From Planctobacterium marinum (GTDB lineage: Bacteria; Pseudomonadota; Gammaproteobacteria; Enterobacterales; Alteromonadaceae): DNA of 64,000 nt. The stretch lies in contig NZ_JAJEWQ010000006.1 of NCBI RefSeq assembly GCF_020687805.1, positions 214,110 to 278,109 of the forward strand, read 5' to 3'. Of this stretch, positions 53,653 through 63,255 are shown in pieces; positions within the stretch are counted from its first letter, which is position 1; every line of letters starts with the position of its first letter. The notes under the pieces are model-generated. The model searched no databases, had not been told where the DNA came from, and saw only the letters and a program-made list of their open reading frames with translations. The translations under genes were made by a program, and so were the position numbers.

Positions 53653-53988
53653 ATGGTTTTTGTCATTAATAGCGCAGCGTTGATCTTGTGCTGGCTGGGT
53701 ATCCTGATGGTCTATCTGGCGTCGGAGCGTCAGGCTGTATTGTCACGTCCTTTAGCCAAACCATTGGGCTGGTTTCTGTTCAGCCTTAGTTTGCCTGGGG
53801 CATTTTTGTTGCTACTAAATCTGCATAACTGGCTAGCTGCAGTGCTGATCCTTCTGGTGATGATTATGCTTGTTTGGATTGCTTTGGCGTTGATTGCTCC
53901 TTATTTCCCTCAGCAGCGGTGGCTTCTGATCCATGGCACGGTACTAACGACCATTACGGCTCTGATTGGTGGCTTTTATGTGGTCTGA
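53653..53988 (+). CDS. Small membrane protein, DUF3325-like, copy 2
   Basis: 111 residues from the ATG at 53653 (MVFVINSAALILCWLGILMVYLA); an earlier ATG at 53590 would add a hydrophilic 21-residue tail. Three or four membrane segments end in LALIAPYFPQQRW. It matches the protein at 36678-37049 in size, order and end motif. The next gene starts inside its 3' end, and the four-gene unit ends with a TonB receptor. Confidence 0.7.
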   Translation: MVFVINSAALILCWLGILMVYLASERQAVLSRPLAKPLGWFLFSLSLPGAFLLLLNLHNWLAAVLILLVMIMLVWIALALIAPYFPQQRWLLIHGTVLTTITALIGGFYVV

Positions 53989-54253
53989 ATCGCTATGGAC
54001 CAAATCCTTAATCGGCCTTTTGCTCGGCTTTTTACTCAGCATGAGTCTGTTTATCAATATTGGCTTTGCCGTACCGATTCCCAGAGATGTATTTCTGTTA
54101 ATCGCGGTTATTGGTGGGTTTACGCTTTGGAGTATTTTGATTAGTTGGTTTTACTCTGTGAAGTCAATTAAAAAGCCGGTGTTAATTTGCCTGGCAGGCT
54201 TTCTCCTTTCTGCGCTGTTCAATTACTGGTTTTACGCACAGGGTGGTTTATGA
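53978..54253 (+). CDS. Small membrane protein, DUF3649-like, copy 2
   Basis: 91 residues from the ATG at 53978 (MWSESLWTKSLIGLLLGFLL), overlapping the previous gene by 11 bases. Three hydrophobic segments are present and VPIPRDVFLLIAVIGGFTLW is shared with copy 1. It overlaps the PepSY gene by ATGA, as in copy 1, so the translational coupling is conserved between the two cassettes. Confidence 0.72.
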   Translation: MWSESLWTKSLIGLLLGFLLSMSLFINIGFAVPIPRDVFLLIAVIGGFTLWSILISWFYSVKSIKKPVLICLAGFLLSALFNYWFYAQGGL

Positions 54254-55860
54254 AATCAGAAACATTAAAAAATGCACTCAATGCTCATGGCTGGGTCGGC
54301 TTAATTATCTCATTGCCACTATTCATTGTATTTTGGGCTGGCGCGATTACGTTTTTTCATGCAGAAATCGACCAGTGGGCGAAACTGCCATACTACGACA
54401 TTGATACCAAAGCGAAAGCCAGTGGAAATCGCATAAACTACAATCACATCGTAGAAGAGCAAATTCGCACCCATAGTATTTTACCGGGTGAACGCATATC
54501 TGTGCGATTCCCCAATGACAAAATGCCGTATTTGCGAATGTATTTTCAGGTGCCGATAGCGCCCGCGGCAGCAGCGGAAAGTGCGGATGTTAAAGAAGCA
54601 CAACAACAGATTAAAAAAGAATACAAAGATATTCTTGTTGATCCATACAGCGGTGAGGTTTTTACCGAGCACAGCCCTTTTGAGTTATCCAATTTTATAT
54701 ACCAGTTACATTACAACTTACGCCTTCCTCAAGGTCTGTATATCGTTGGACTGATCACCTTATTTTTCTTTGTCATTATCATCACTGGCGTCGTTGTTCA
54801 GCTGAAAAACCTTGTTAAAAACTTTTTTCTGTATCGCAAAGATCAGAATACTCGCTCGCAGATGAACGACATGCACAACGTTGTCGGTGTTATCAGCCTG
54901 CCTTACGCCATCATGTATGCGTTAACCGGCGTAATACTCAACCTTCTGATTCTGGTACAAATCCCCAGTGCTCTGTTGCTTTACAATGGTGATACGGATG
55001 CTATTGCGCAAGACGCAGGATTTTACAATCACAGGGGTGAAGCATCAGGTGAATCTTACCCCATGCCAGACTTAAGTGACTTTGCAGCGAGCCTGGCGCA
55101 ACAAAACGATGCAGAAGTGACTGGCCTGAACTTATTTGGGTATGGTGACAAAAGTGCAGTTATCCAGGCCATTGGAATCTACAACACGGGTTTTAACCAG
55201 GCATTTACCCGCTATTATCAGGTTGTCAGCGATAGTTACCCCGATGATATGAACCTGCCAGAAGACAACGCATTTTCAACCGGATTACTGATGTTGTATT
55301 CCATGCATTTTGCCAATTTTGCGGGCACAGATATGCGACTCATTTACTTTGTACTTGCGATGGCATTCTGCGCCATGATCGTAGCCGGGAACGTGTTATG
55401 GGTAGTGAAACGTCAGCAAAAAAACGCTTACCCCAAGACGCTGGCTTTTACCCGGGGGGCCACTCTGGGTGCCTGTATCGGCGTGATTACGGCGACAGCG
55501 TTTGCCTTTTTATTGGAAAGGACACTGCCAGAAGCCACCCACGAGCGGGAACACGTGATTGAATATGCGTTTGGATTAACCCTGCTACTTATCACTATCG
55601 CCGGATTCTTTGCCAAAAAGCTACGCCCATTTATCGGTGTGAATTTGATAGCCAGTAGCGCGTTGCTGGCCCTGACAGTCATCTTCGAGTGGCTTGTTTT
55701 AGGACAGACCATGACACGGTTGATATCGAATGGGTACTACATACCTGGCTACGTTAGTGCGGGTTTATTGCTGACCGCAATCATACTGCTGGCAACGGCA
55801 GTTAAAGTGCTGAAATACCAAACCTCACCAGCAGAAAACCACACCGCAATGAACAACTAA
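54250..55860 (+). CDS. PepSY-associated TM helix protein, copy 2
   Basis: 536 residues from the ATG at 54250. NALNAHGWVGLIISLPLFIVFWAGAI near the N-terminus is almost identical to copy 1, as are QGLYIVGLITLFFFVIIITGVVVQLKNL and MHFANFAGTDMRLIYFVLAM. Soluble loops diverge more than the helices (for example copy 2 has an Ala-rich PAAAAESADVKEAQQQ insert). It precedes a TonB receptor by 68 bases and so is the likely inner-membrane reductase for the same ligand. Confidence 0.87.
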   Translation: MKSETLKNALNAHGWVGLIISLPLFIVFWAGAITFFHAEIDQWAKLPYYDIDTKAKASGNRINYNHIVEEQIRTHSILPGERISVRFPNDKMPYLRMYFQVPIAPAAAAESADVKEAQQQIKKEYKDILVDPYSGEVFTEHSPFELSNFIYQLHYNLRLPQGLYIVGLITLFFFVIIITGVVVQLKNLVKNFFLYRKDQNTRSQMNDMHNVVGVISLPYAIMYALTGVILNLLILVQIPSALLLYNGDTDAIAQDAGFYNHRGEASGESYPMPDLSDFAASLAQQNDAEVTGLNLFGYGDKSAVIQAIGIYNTGFNQAFTRYYQVVSDSYPDDMNLPEDNAFSTGLLMLYSMHFANFAGTDMRLIYFVLAMAFCAMIVAGNVLWVVKRQQKNAYPKTLAFTRGATLGACIGVITATAFAFLLERTLPEATHEREHVIEYAFGLTLLLITIAGFFAKKLRPFIGVNLIASSALLALTVIFEWLVLGQTMTRLISNGYYIPGYVSAGLLLTAIILLATAVKVLKYQTSPAENHTAMNN

Positions 55861-55928
55861 ACCTGATCTGGTCTCACACAAACTCCAAAGATATTAACAA
55901 TTTTCGGTTTTACTAAAGGAAACAAACA

Positions 55929-58205
55929 ATGAACAATTTCTCCAAAAGCAGTTTAGCCATTGCCGTCGGACTCGCTTGCTTTTCGGTTTCGGCACAACAA
56001 AATGAAGTCTCAGAAAAGCAAGTTGAGCGCATTATTGTTACCGGTCAAAAGCTGGCCAATACGCTCCAGGAAACCAAAGAAAGTGTCGCCGTATTTACCG
56101 CAGAGTCTCTGGAGCAACGCAACCTGGAAGATCTGGGAGATGTGTTTTTGCAAACTCCGGGTGTAACCGGCGATCAGTTCAGTTTTCGCATTCGCGGTGT
56201 CAGAAACAGTGATGGTGCTTCTCTGCCTAATCGCGGTGATTTGGCATCCATCGTTATTGATGGCGTAACGCTGACCGGCTGGGTAAAAAACGAAGCCGCC
56301 GGAAAGCTCTGGGATGTAGGCCAGGTTGAGGTATTGCGAGGCCCACAATCCACTAACCTTGGCCGGAATGCTTTGGCAGGTGCAGTTGTTATTAACACTG
56401 CCGATCCAACTTTTGAAAATGGCGGAAAAATTAGATTTGGGGCCGGAGAATACGGCAGGCAGGAGATAAAAGGGGCAGCCAACTTTAGTCTGGTCGACGA
56501 CGTCTCAGCTATTCGACTGGCTGTGGAGCAAAACGAATCCGATGGCTACGTTACTAACGTAACCCGCAACGAAGACGATTACGGTCACGCAAATAATAAT
56601 GTTTATCGCCTCAAGTGGCTGTATCAGCCAACTGAAGACGTTAAATCTGTGTTTTCTTATCAACGGATTGAAAGTGAATACGGTGGAACCAGTTCATACC
56701 TGGTGGACGGTTATGACAAAGAAGATCGCGTTACAACAGCAGATTCGGAAGCCAAATTTGACACTGACGCCGACCTGTTTTCACTGAATATTGATTATGC
56801 CATTAATAACAACTGGTCTTTAAAGAGCATCTCGGCTTTTCAAAGCGGTGAGCGGGTGAGATTGAGTGATTCAGACCAGACCCCCAGTCAGGTGGGCAGC
56901 GGTGGTGGCACGATTAATCGCACCAGCGAAGATAACAACTGGTCACAGGAATTTCGTGCTAACTACATAGGCGACGGTATTCGCGGAAGCTCGGGTTTGT
57001 ACGTGTCAGAAATAGAAGCAAAGCGGAGCCAAACCAGTGTACTTGACTATAATCTGCCGGTGCTGTTTGATGACTTCATGCCTGGTCTTGGTGCAGTTTT
57101 AACAACTACAGCTGTGCTGCCCGTTGCATTGTATGAACCGTACTTTGATATTGCACAGTCAGGTAAAACCAACGTGGACACCTCAAACTGGGCGGTGTTT
57201 TCTGAATGGGAGCTCGATCTGGGTGACAATTGGGTATTGAATGCGGGATTGCGTTACGACATTGAAGAGCAGGAATATCTGACAGCAACTAATACTCAGT
57301 CTGATTACGTGCTACCTTCGATGGGCGGTCCATTTGGCGGTGTTGACTTAGGTGGCGTCACGATCGATCAGATTATTTTCCTGGTCAATTCACAGTTACA
57401 GGGCCTGATTACCGCTATTCCTGAGACTAAACAGAAAGAAGATTTCAGTAGTTTTCTGCCTCATGCCGGTGTGACCTATAGGTGGAACGACGATGTTTCA
57501 ACCAGCTTCTTTGTCAAGAAAAGCTATCGCTCAGGGGGTTCTGAACTGACGCTGCTTAACGGCATCAATAATTTTGACGCAGAAGAACTATGGAACTATG
57601 AATTTTCGCTGCGCGCAGTGGTGCTCGACAGCAAAGGGGTATTTAACGCTAATATTTACTACAGCGACTGGACCAAACAGCAGGTTTCTATCCAGGAACC
57701 TGGTACCAGTAATTCTGCTTTCACTATGACGGTTAATGCCGGTGAATCCACCTTGTCTGGTGCCGAGCTTAGCTTTACCTATGAATTAAGTGATACGTTG
57801 GATTTGTTCACCGGTATTGCACTATCCCAGACTGAATACGACACATTCGAGTCACCGGATGGTTCAGCTGATTACAGTGGTAACTCGTTTGCCTTTGCCC
57901 CGGAAGAGACGGCGGTTATCGGTTTGAATTATGCCAACGACAGTGGCTTTTTCCTCAGTGCCAATGTGACTTATACCGGCTCGACCTACTCAGATGTTGC
58001 CAATACCCGTGAGCTTAACAGCTATACGCTGGTGAACGTAAATGGTGGCTACGAATTGGACAACCTAAAGTTTGAAGTTTATGTTCGTAACCTGACTGAT
58101 AAGCTATACGACATCAGTAATAACTTGTCGTCGGCAGACGGTACCCAGGGATACACCTTAGGAGCTCCACGAGAGGCTGGGGCCAGAATCACTTACTCTT
58201 TCTAA
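55929..58205 (+). CDS. TonB-dependent receptor
   Basis: 758 residues. AAAGGAAACAAACA before the ATG is a good ribosome site. Signal peptide (..ACFSVSAQQ), TonB box (VERIIVTGQKLA), plug (LEDLGDVFLQTPGVTGDQFSFRIRG, VEVLRGPQSTNLGRNALAGAVVI) and barrel end in ARITYSF are all present. Barrel strands are regular and a conserved GGVTYRW-like segment sits near residue 515. The receptor is unlike the one at 44.5 kb in plug sequence. The position after the DUF3325/DUF3649/PepSY trio suggests ferric-siderophore import. A strong terminator follows. Confidence 0.93.
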   Translation: MNNFSKSSLAIAVGLACFSVSAQQNEVSEKQVERIIVTGQKLANTLQETKESVAVFTAESLEQRNLEDLGDVFLQTPGVTGDQFSFRIRGVRNSDGASLPNRGDLASIVIDGVTLTGWVKNEAAGKLWDVGQVEVLRGPQSTNLGRNALAGAVVINTADPTFENGGKIRFGAGEYGRQEIKGAANFSLVDDVSAIRLAVEQNESDGYVTNVTRNEDDYGHANNNVYRLKWLYQPTEDVKSVFSYQRIESEYGGTSSYLVDGYDKEDRVTTADSEAKFDTDADLFSLNIDYAINNNWSLKSISAFQSGERVRLSDSDQTPSQVGSGGGTINRTSEDNNWSQEFRANYIGDGIRGSSGLYVSEIEAKRSQTSVLDYNLPVLFDDFMPGLGAVLTTTAVLPVALYEPYFDIAQSGKTNVDTSNWAVFSEWELDLGDNWVLNAGLRYDIEEQEYLTATNTQSDYVLPSMGGPFGGVDLGGVTIDQIIFLVNSQLQGLITAIPETKQKEDFSSFLPHAGVTYRWNDDVSTSFFVKKSYRSGGSELTLLNGINNFDAEELWNYEFSLRAVVLDSKGVFNANIYYSDWTKQQVSIQEPGTSNSAFTMTVNAGESTLSGAELSFTYELSDTLDLFTGIALSQTEYDTFESPDGSADYSGNSFAFAPEETAVIGLNYANDSGFFLSANVTYTGSTYSDVANTRELNSYTLVNVNGGYELDNLKFEVYVRNLTDKLYDISNNLSSADGTQGYTLGAPREAGARITYSF

Positions 58206-58213
58206 CTAAAGAC

Positions 58214-58249
58214 AGCAAACTCACCTCCGGGGGAGGTGGGTTTGCTTTT
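58214..58249 (+). terminator. Rho-independent terminator of the second TonB receptor unit
   Basis: Long stem AGCAAAC.CACCTCC/GGAGGTG.GTTTGCT with a GGG loop and one internal mismatch, followed by TTTTG. Confidence 0.85.
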
Positions 58250-58310
58250 GTTCTTCTCACTTCTTAATCAACAACACCTCAATATACACAAACCTTGATC
58301 GTCCCTTAAC

Positions 58311-58482
58311 ACAAAACTCAGCAACTGGCTGCAACCGATTGTGGCTATGTGTCGTTTTACAAGAAACAACGGCATTACAGAAGGCTTCCACAACAAAATG
58401 GAAATGATATCCAGACGCGCCTATGGCTTCAGAAATTTTGAAAATTATAGAATAAGAGTGATGACCCATTGTGGATGGGTGA
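58311..58482 (+). pseudogene. ISL3-family transposase C-terminal remnant
   Basis: The frame reads TKLSNWLQPIVAMCRFTRNN, then GITEGFHNKMEMISRRAYGF followed by RNFENYRIRVMTHCG, the end of an ISL3-type transposase. Only about 55 residues are left; the N-terminal catalytic part is gone, so the element is dead. It is the better-kept relative of the fragment at 50337-50551. Confidence 0.78.
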
Positions 58483-58681
58483 GGACCGCCCGGAAACAGG
58501 GAATACCTGGACCTGTTTCAGGTCCGAACGCGAGACAAGTGGACGTCGAGCTGGAAGCCGCCACCATGGAAGGATTAAACCTCGTTGGTGGAAATCAACT
58601 GCTATTGATTACATCAAGGTAATTTACGAATTAACAGAACGAGATGAATGCTGATCCCCCGTTAAGTGGGTAGATCCAAAG

Positions 58682-58757
58682 TGGTGGGCGCTACTGGACT
58701 TGAACCAGTGACCCTCGCCTTGTAAGGGCGATGCTCTCCCAACTGAGCTAAGCGCCC
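58682..58757 (-). tRNA. tRNA-Val (anticodon UAC), copy 1
   Basis: 76 bases with encoded CCA. Acceptor GGGCGCT/AGCGCCC, anticodon loop CTTACAA (TAC anticodon) and T-loop GGTTCAAGTCC are all standard. It is identical to the copy at 58811-58886 and 53 bases from it; both are in one minus-strand transcript. Confidence 0.97.
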
Positions 58758-58810
58758 ACATAAAATGTGGATTGTTGAAGCCTGAAACGAAATCACTTTA
58801 GAGGTTAAAG

Positions 58811-58886
58811 TGGTGGGCGCTACTGGACTTGAACCAGTGACCCTCGCCTTGTAAGGGCGATGCTCTCCCAACTGAGCTAAGCGCCC
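58811..58886 (-). tRNA. tRNA-Val (anticodon UAC), copy 2
   Basis: Identical 76-base tRNA, promoter-proximal in the pair. The promoter at 58927-58954 serves both. Confidence 0.97.
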
Positions 58887-58926
58887 GTTTCTTGCTTCGC
58901 TTACCGTCTCCGGTAAGTGGAGCGCC

Positions 58927-58954
58927 ATTATAGGGATGCGCCGAAAACTGTCAA
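58927..58954 (-). promoter_or_regulatory. Sigma-70 promoter of the tRNA-Val pair
   Basis: TTGACA and TATAAT, both perfect, with 16-bp spacing on the minus strand, then a GC-rich discriminator GGCGCTCC typical of stringently controlled stable-RNA promoters. Confidence 0.88.
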
Positions 58955-59060
58955 CACCTAATCTAAAAAAAGTTAGTTAACTGGCTATTAATTCTACGTT
59001 GTTGTAATTGAATGTTCATTTTAAAAACACTGTGCCTGTAATTTGCACAATATGGCTGAT

Positions 59061-59378
59061 TTACATCAGCCACCACCGGGCTAAAACAAACACTGCCATG
59101 CCCGTCAAAATAGTGATCAACATGTTCTTTTGTAACCGGGCGATAATAAAAGCACTTAACACAGCCCACAAATAAGGATTACTTCCTGACAGTTGCAGCT
59201 CCCGTTGCTGAAAGAAACTGGATTGCACTATGATGACGGTCAGTACTGCAACAGGTACATATTGCAGAGCATCCTGAATCAGCTTTGGAAAACGCAATCG
59301 CTCAGACAAAGCAAAGGGCAGGTACCTGGGAATAAAGGTAACTATGGCCATGGCTGCAATCAAAAGAATTTCATTCAT
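59061..59378 (-). CDS. AzlD domain protein (small subunit of branched-chain amino acid exporter)
   Basis: 105 residues with four hydrophobic segments. MAIVTFIPRYLPFALSERL at the start is typical of AzlD. It overlaps azlC by four bases (ATGA). AzlC-AzlD pairs export branched-chain amino acids (E. coli YgaZH is a valine/methionine exporter). An AraC regulator lies just upstream of the pair. Confidence 0.88.
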   Translation of the reverse strand: MNEILLIAAMAIVTFIPRYLPFALSERLRFPKLIQDALQYVPVAVLTVIIVQSSFFQQRELQLSGSNPYLWAVLSAFIIARLQKNMLITILTGMAVFVLARWWLM

Positions 59379-60136
59379 ACCTGTTCCTCCTGCAACTGAC
59401 TATTTGTTTTTTTGCTGGAGCGCTCTGAAAACACACCTACAGCGATGGCGAAAAAGGCGGAGAACAATAATCCCAGCTGATAGGGCCAGTGATAAGTCAG
59501 TACTGCTGCAATAGCCGCTGCAATCATACAATACCAGTGACTGCTGGTTTTTAATGACGCCACCACAATGCCGGTAAAGGCCACAACCATAGCCACATCC
59601 AGGCCAAAATGTTGCAATTTAGGGAACTGGGCACCCACGGCAAAACCCATTGCGCTCCAGAATATCCAGTTAATATACATCAACAGTGAGGAGCCAGCGT
59701 AAAACCAACCCAGATGCTGTTTATTTTGAGTTGCGCGATTTACCACCACTGCAAAGGTTTCATCTGTCAGCGAAAAGGCCATGGCCACCTTTTGCCAGAC
59801 GCTCTGTGTTTTTAAAAACGGGGTCAATGTCATGGCGTACAGGGTATGTCGCAGGTTTACCAAAAACACGGTAAATACGATTATGGGAAATTGCGCGCCG
59901 ATGGCCATCAGGTTAAGGGCGATAAATTGTGAGGCCCCAGCGAAAACGAACATGGAAAGGGCAATAACTATCCAAAAACTCAATTGCAGTGCTTCGCCCA
60001 ATGCGCCATAAACGATTGCAAACGGGATTGCCGCTATAATCAAAGGTAAACTGATTAACGCGCCTTGTGCAAACGTCTGACCCGGTGTGGGGGAGGGTAA
60101 AGGGCTATTGTCTGCATTTATTAATTGTTCGCTCAT
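59375..60136 (-). CDS. AzlC family amino acid export permease
   Basis: 253 residues with about six to eight membrane segments. FAQGALISLPLIIAAIPFAIVYGALGE, MFVFAGASQFIALNLMAIGA and LRHTLYAMTLTPF are family signatures. It is the large subunit of the AzlCD exporter; stop and start of the pair overlap. The AraC-type regulator 98 bases upstream is in the same direction and probably controls it. Confidence 0.92.
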   Translation of the reverse strand: MSEQLINADNSPLPSPTPGQTFAQGALISLPLIIAAIPFAIVYGALGEALQLSFWIVIALSMFVFAGASQFIALNLMAIGAQFPIIVFTVFLVNLRHTLYAMTLTPFLKTQSVWQKVAMAFSLTDETFAVVVNRATQNKQHLGWFYAGSSLLMYINWIFWSAMGFAVGAQFPKLQHFGLDVAMVVAFTGIVVASLKTSSHWYCMIAAAIAAVLTYHWPYQLGLLFSAFFAIAVGVFSERSSKKTNSQLQEEQV

Positions 60137-60234
60137 TGATTATAGACTCCTGCAATCAGCGATGAATTTCTGTTTCAGATAATAAAATGTTGGATAACGT
60201 TGCGCTTGTACATAATTGACCTGAAATAGATTAT

Positions 60235-61074
60235 TTAATTTTGTGCCATCCAGGCTTTCTGAAAACGGCCAGGTGTGGTGCCCCACATGCGAACAAAATG
60301 TCGATTAAAGTGACTTTGGTCATTAAACCCAACAGCAATACCTGATTCTGTGGCACTTAAACCGGATTTTAATAGATCAGTGGCTTTTAACAGGCGCTTT
60401 TGATTTTGCCAGGCATGTGGCGGTAAACCCATGGTCTTTTGGAAAACACGAATTAAATAAAAAGGGTTTAAACCGGTTAATTGCGACAACTCTTCGGTAG
60501 TGATGGAATTGTGCAAATTCGCCATGATGTAATCACAGATTTGTCGCGCCGCCTTTTTATCTTTCTGGGCTTTCAACGGTGAGACAATGCCAGAGGCATG
60601 CCTCAATACCAACTGGCTCATCACCTGATAATAAATAGACTGGATCTCCAGGCTGTTAGTCTCAGTATTGGCCAGACTGAAAAACGTTCTGAATTGCCGG
60701 GCTAAATCTCTGTCAGAAACAACCGGATCTTTGAATAGTGGTGAACCTGTCTGGTTGGCAAATTGCGACAAGACTTCATTGAACATGCTTTCCAGCGGAT
60801 AAATAGCCCGGTAGCGCCAGCCTTGTTCTGTGGCGGTTTGCCCATCGTGTATCTGGTCGGCGTTTACCAGAATAATGCAGTTTTCGCTGGCAATGTGGTT
60901 GCCACCACTGCGATAGAAGCGCTGTGCACCTTGCTCAATTACGCCTATGCAATAACCTTCGTGAGCGTGCCTGGAAAAACACTGCTTTTTAAATTGCGCG
61001 TTGAGCAGGGGCAGGTTGTCCAGTTCGGGAATAAACCGGTATTCAGCTTGCTCTTTAGTCAGGGCCAGGCTCAC
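60235..61074 (-). CDS. AraC family regulator with N-terminal cupin domain
   Basis: 279 residues starting with a GTG. The N-terminal AraC-binding cupin (CFSRHAHEGYCIGVIEQGAQRFYR, then ILVNADQIHDGQ) is followed by the two helix-turn-helix units (SITTEELSQLTGLNPFYLIR and SATESGIAVGFNDQSHFNRHF). Cupin-AraC regulators directly upstream of AzlC-type exporters are common and usually activate them; this is inferred from layout. It is divergent from gltX. Confidence 0.9.
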   Translation of the reverse strand: MSLALTKEQAEYRFIPELDNLPLLNAQFKKQCFSRHAHEGYCIGVIEQGAQRFYRSGGNHIASENCIILVNADQIHDGQTATEQGWRYRAIYPLESMFNEVLSQFANQTGSPLFKDPVVSDRDLARQFRTFFSLANTETNSLEIQSIYYQVMSQLVLRHASGIVSPLKAQKDKKAARQICDYIMANLHNSITTEELSQLTGLNPFYLIRVFQKTMGLPPHAWQNQKRLLKATDLLKSGLSATESGIAVGFNDQSHFNRHFVRMWGTTPGRFQKAWMAQN

Positions 61075-61243
61075 GAATTAGCGCTCTGTGATTTTTCAGG
61101 TAGTCAGAGTGCATGAAAAATGCCTGACTGAATAGTACAAAATTGACTATTTTTGCTGAAGTGATAGGCCGGATACCATTCTTTTTGATCGTATTCGCTG
61201 TTAAAATGCGCGCACTTTTTTAAAACTCTTCATTAGGATAAAC

Positions 61244-62653
61244 ATGACAGTAGCGACGCGTTTTGCGCCCAGTCCCACCGGTTATTTGCACGTTGGTGGT
61301 GCCAGAACCGCATTATATTCCTGGTTATACACCAAAAATAAAGGCGGCAAATTTGTATTAAGAATCGAAGATACCGATATCGAACGTTCCACTCAGGAAG
61401 CGATAGATGCCATCTTAGAAGGAATGCAGTGGCTTGGTTTAGATTGGGACGACGGCCCTTACTATCAAACTAAGCGTTTTGATCGCTACAAAGAGTTAAT
61501 TCAACAGTTGTTGGATGAAGGTAAAGCCTACAAGTGTTTTATGCCAGCTGCGGAACTGGATAAGATTCGCGAAGAGCAAATGGCCAAAGGCGAAAAACCC
61601 CGTTATCCAGGCACCTGGCGAGAGCGCACTGATCACCCGGAAGGGCAGCCTTATGCTATTCGTTTCAAAAACCCGCTGGAAGGCAAGGTGGTTATCAATG
61701 ATCACATTCGCGGTAAAATAGAAATCGCGAATAGTGAATTGGATGATTTGATTATTCAGCGTAGTGACGGTACGCCCACTTATAATTTTTGTGTGGTGGT
61801 TGATGACTGGGATATGGGTATTACTCACGTAGTGCGTGGTGAAGATCACATTAACAATACGCCTCGTCAAATTAATATCCTGCAAGCGCTGGGGGCTCCG
61901 TTACCTGAATATGCACATGTTTCCATGATTTTGGGTGACGATGGTAAAAAGCTGTCAAAGCGTCACGGTGCTGTCAGCGTTATGCAATATCGCGATGATG
62001 GCTATTTGCCACAAGCATTATTGAATTATCTGGTGCGTCTGGGCTGGTCTCATGGCGATCAGGAAATTTTCAGTAAAGAAGAAATGATCGAATTGTTTAA
62101 CCTTGATGCGATCTCATCTTCGGCTTCTGCTTTTAATACCGATAAGTTGATCTGGTTAAATCAACATTACATGAAAACCTTGCCAGCTTCAGAGGTGGCA
62201 GAACATTTAAAATGGCACTTTGAGCAACTGGGTGTTAATACTGAAAATGGTCCGGCACTGGAAGCCATTATCGCTATCCAGGCAGAGAGAGTGAAAACCC
62301 TGAAAGAGCTGGCGCAAATCAGTCAGTACTTTTACCAGGAATATGACGAGTTTGATGCGGGCGCTGCGAAAAAGCATTTACGTCCGGTGGCAAAAGATGC
62401 TCTGGAGTTGGTCGCGACTAAATTAGCAGCAGTTGAAGACTGGCAACCGGAAAACATTCAGGCGGCAATCAATAATACTGCTGAAGAATTGGGCGTAGGT
62501 ATGGGTAAAGTGGGTATGCCTTTGCGTGTTGCAGTAACCGGGTCTGGCAATTCGCCATCATTGGATGTGACATTAAACCTGTTAAATAAACAGCAAATTG
62601 CGCAACGAATCGACAAAGCGCTGAAATTTATAGCAGACAGAGAAAATAACTAA
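61244..62653 (+). CDS. gltX: Glutamate-tRNA ligase
   Basis: 469 residues, the usual GltX length. The HIGH-type motif is in [19 protein letters not shown] at residues 6-24 and the KMSKS-type motif is KKLSKRHG near residue 235. The anticodon-binding part ends with LKFIADREN. It charges tRNA-Glu, two genes for which lie 230-530 bases downstream in a separate tRNA unit. It is discriminating-type by length and motif pattern, but this cannot be proved by eye. Confidence 0.97.
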   Translation: MTVATRFAPSPTGYLHVGGARTALYSWLYTKNKGGKFVLRIEDTDIERSTQEAIDAILEGMQWLGLDWDDGPYYQTKRFDRYKELIQQLLDEGKAYKCFMPAAELDKIREEQMAKGEKPRYPGTWRERTDHPEGQPYAIRFKNPLEGKVVINDHIRGKIEIANSELDDLIIQRSDGTPTYNFCVVVDDWDMGITHVVRGEDHINNTPRQINILQALGAPLPEYAHVSMILGDDGKKLSKRHGAVSVMQYRDDGYLPQALLNYLVRLGWSHGDQEIFSKEEMIELFNLDAISSSASAFNTDKLIWLNQHYMKTLPASEVAEHLKWHFEQLGVNTENGPALEAIIAIQAERVKTLKELAQISQYFYQEYDEFDAGAAKKHLRPVAKDALELVATKLAAVEDWQPENIQAAINNTAEELGVGMGKVGMPLRVAVTGSGNSPSLDVTLNLLNKQQIAQRIDKALKFIADRENN

Positions 62654-62672
62654 AAAAACCTTAAAAAAAGGT

Positions 62673-62701
62673 TTGACATAAAAACGTCACGTCTCTATTA
62701 T
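62673..62701 (+). promoter_or_regulatory. Sigma-70 promoter of the tRNA-Ala/tRNA-Glu unit
   Basis: TTGACA (62673-62678), 17-bp spacer and TATTAT (62696-62701), followed by GCGCCCC, a GC-rich discriminator typical of stable-RNA promoters. Confidence 0.88.
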
Positions 62702-62777
62702 GCGCCCCGCTGTCACGGAATGACAGACCAGCACAAAGGAATGACCGTAATCCTTACTTAAAGTGAAGGTTACAAAT

Positions 62778-62853
<76 letters not shown>

Positions 62854-62886
62854 AGTTCTCCTTGAGAACTGAAAATTGTCCTAAGT

Positions 62887-62962
62887 GTCCCCTTCGTCTA
62901 GAGGCCTAGGACACCGCCCTTTCACGGCGGTAACAGGGGTTCGAATCCCCTAGGGGACGCCA
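62887..62962 (+). tRNA. tRNA-Glu (anticodon UUC), copy 1
   Basis: 76 bases with CCA. The GTCCCCT acceptor, TTTCACG anticodon loop (TTC) and GGTTCGAATCC T-loop are standard for bacterial tRNA-Glu. Confidence 0.97.
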
Positions 62963-63103
62963 CTTACTTTGTAAGTGCGGACATTGAAATTGAAGAGCAC
63001 TAGGCCGCTCATCATCCACTTTCAAAATGGCGCTATCCATTTAAACTGGCTTACCAGTATGTACCTAGGCAATTACTGGTAATAAGATTTGTGGCAGTTT
63101 ACT

Positions 63104-63179
63104 GTCCCCTTCGTCTAGAGGCCTAGGACACCGCCCTTTCACGGCGGTAACAGGGGTTCGAATCCCCTAGGGGACGCCA
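63104..63179 (+). tRNA. tRNA-Glu (anticodon UUC), copy 2
   Basis: Identical to copy 1 across all 76 bases, 141 bases downstream. A strong terminator follows at once. Confidence 0.97.
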
Positions 63180-63185
63180 AACAAG

Positions 63186-63219
63186 AAAGCCCGACCATTT
63201 ATGGTCGGGCTTTTTTTTT
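63186..63219 (+). terminator. Rho-independent terminator of the tRNA unit
   Basis: Stem AAGCCCGACCA/TGGTCGGGCTT with loop TTTA, followed by a run of eight or nine T residues. Confidence 0.93.
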
Positions 63220-63255
63220 GTGCACTCTTTGGGATTCCGAAGTCGCAGGGTTCGA

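Noticed and set aside
58662..58928. 88-codon minus-strand frame with an internal peptide repeat
   Set aside because: It is the translation of two identical tRNA-Val genes.
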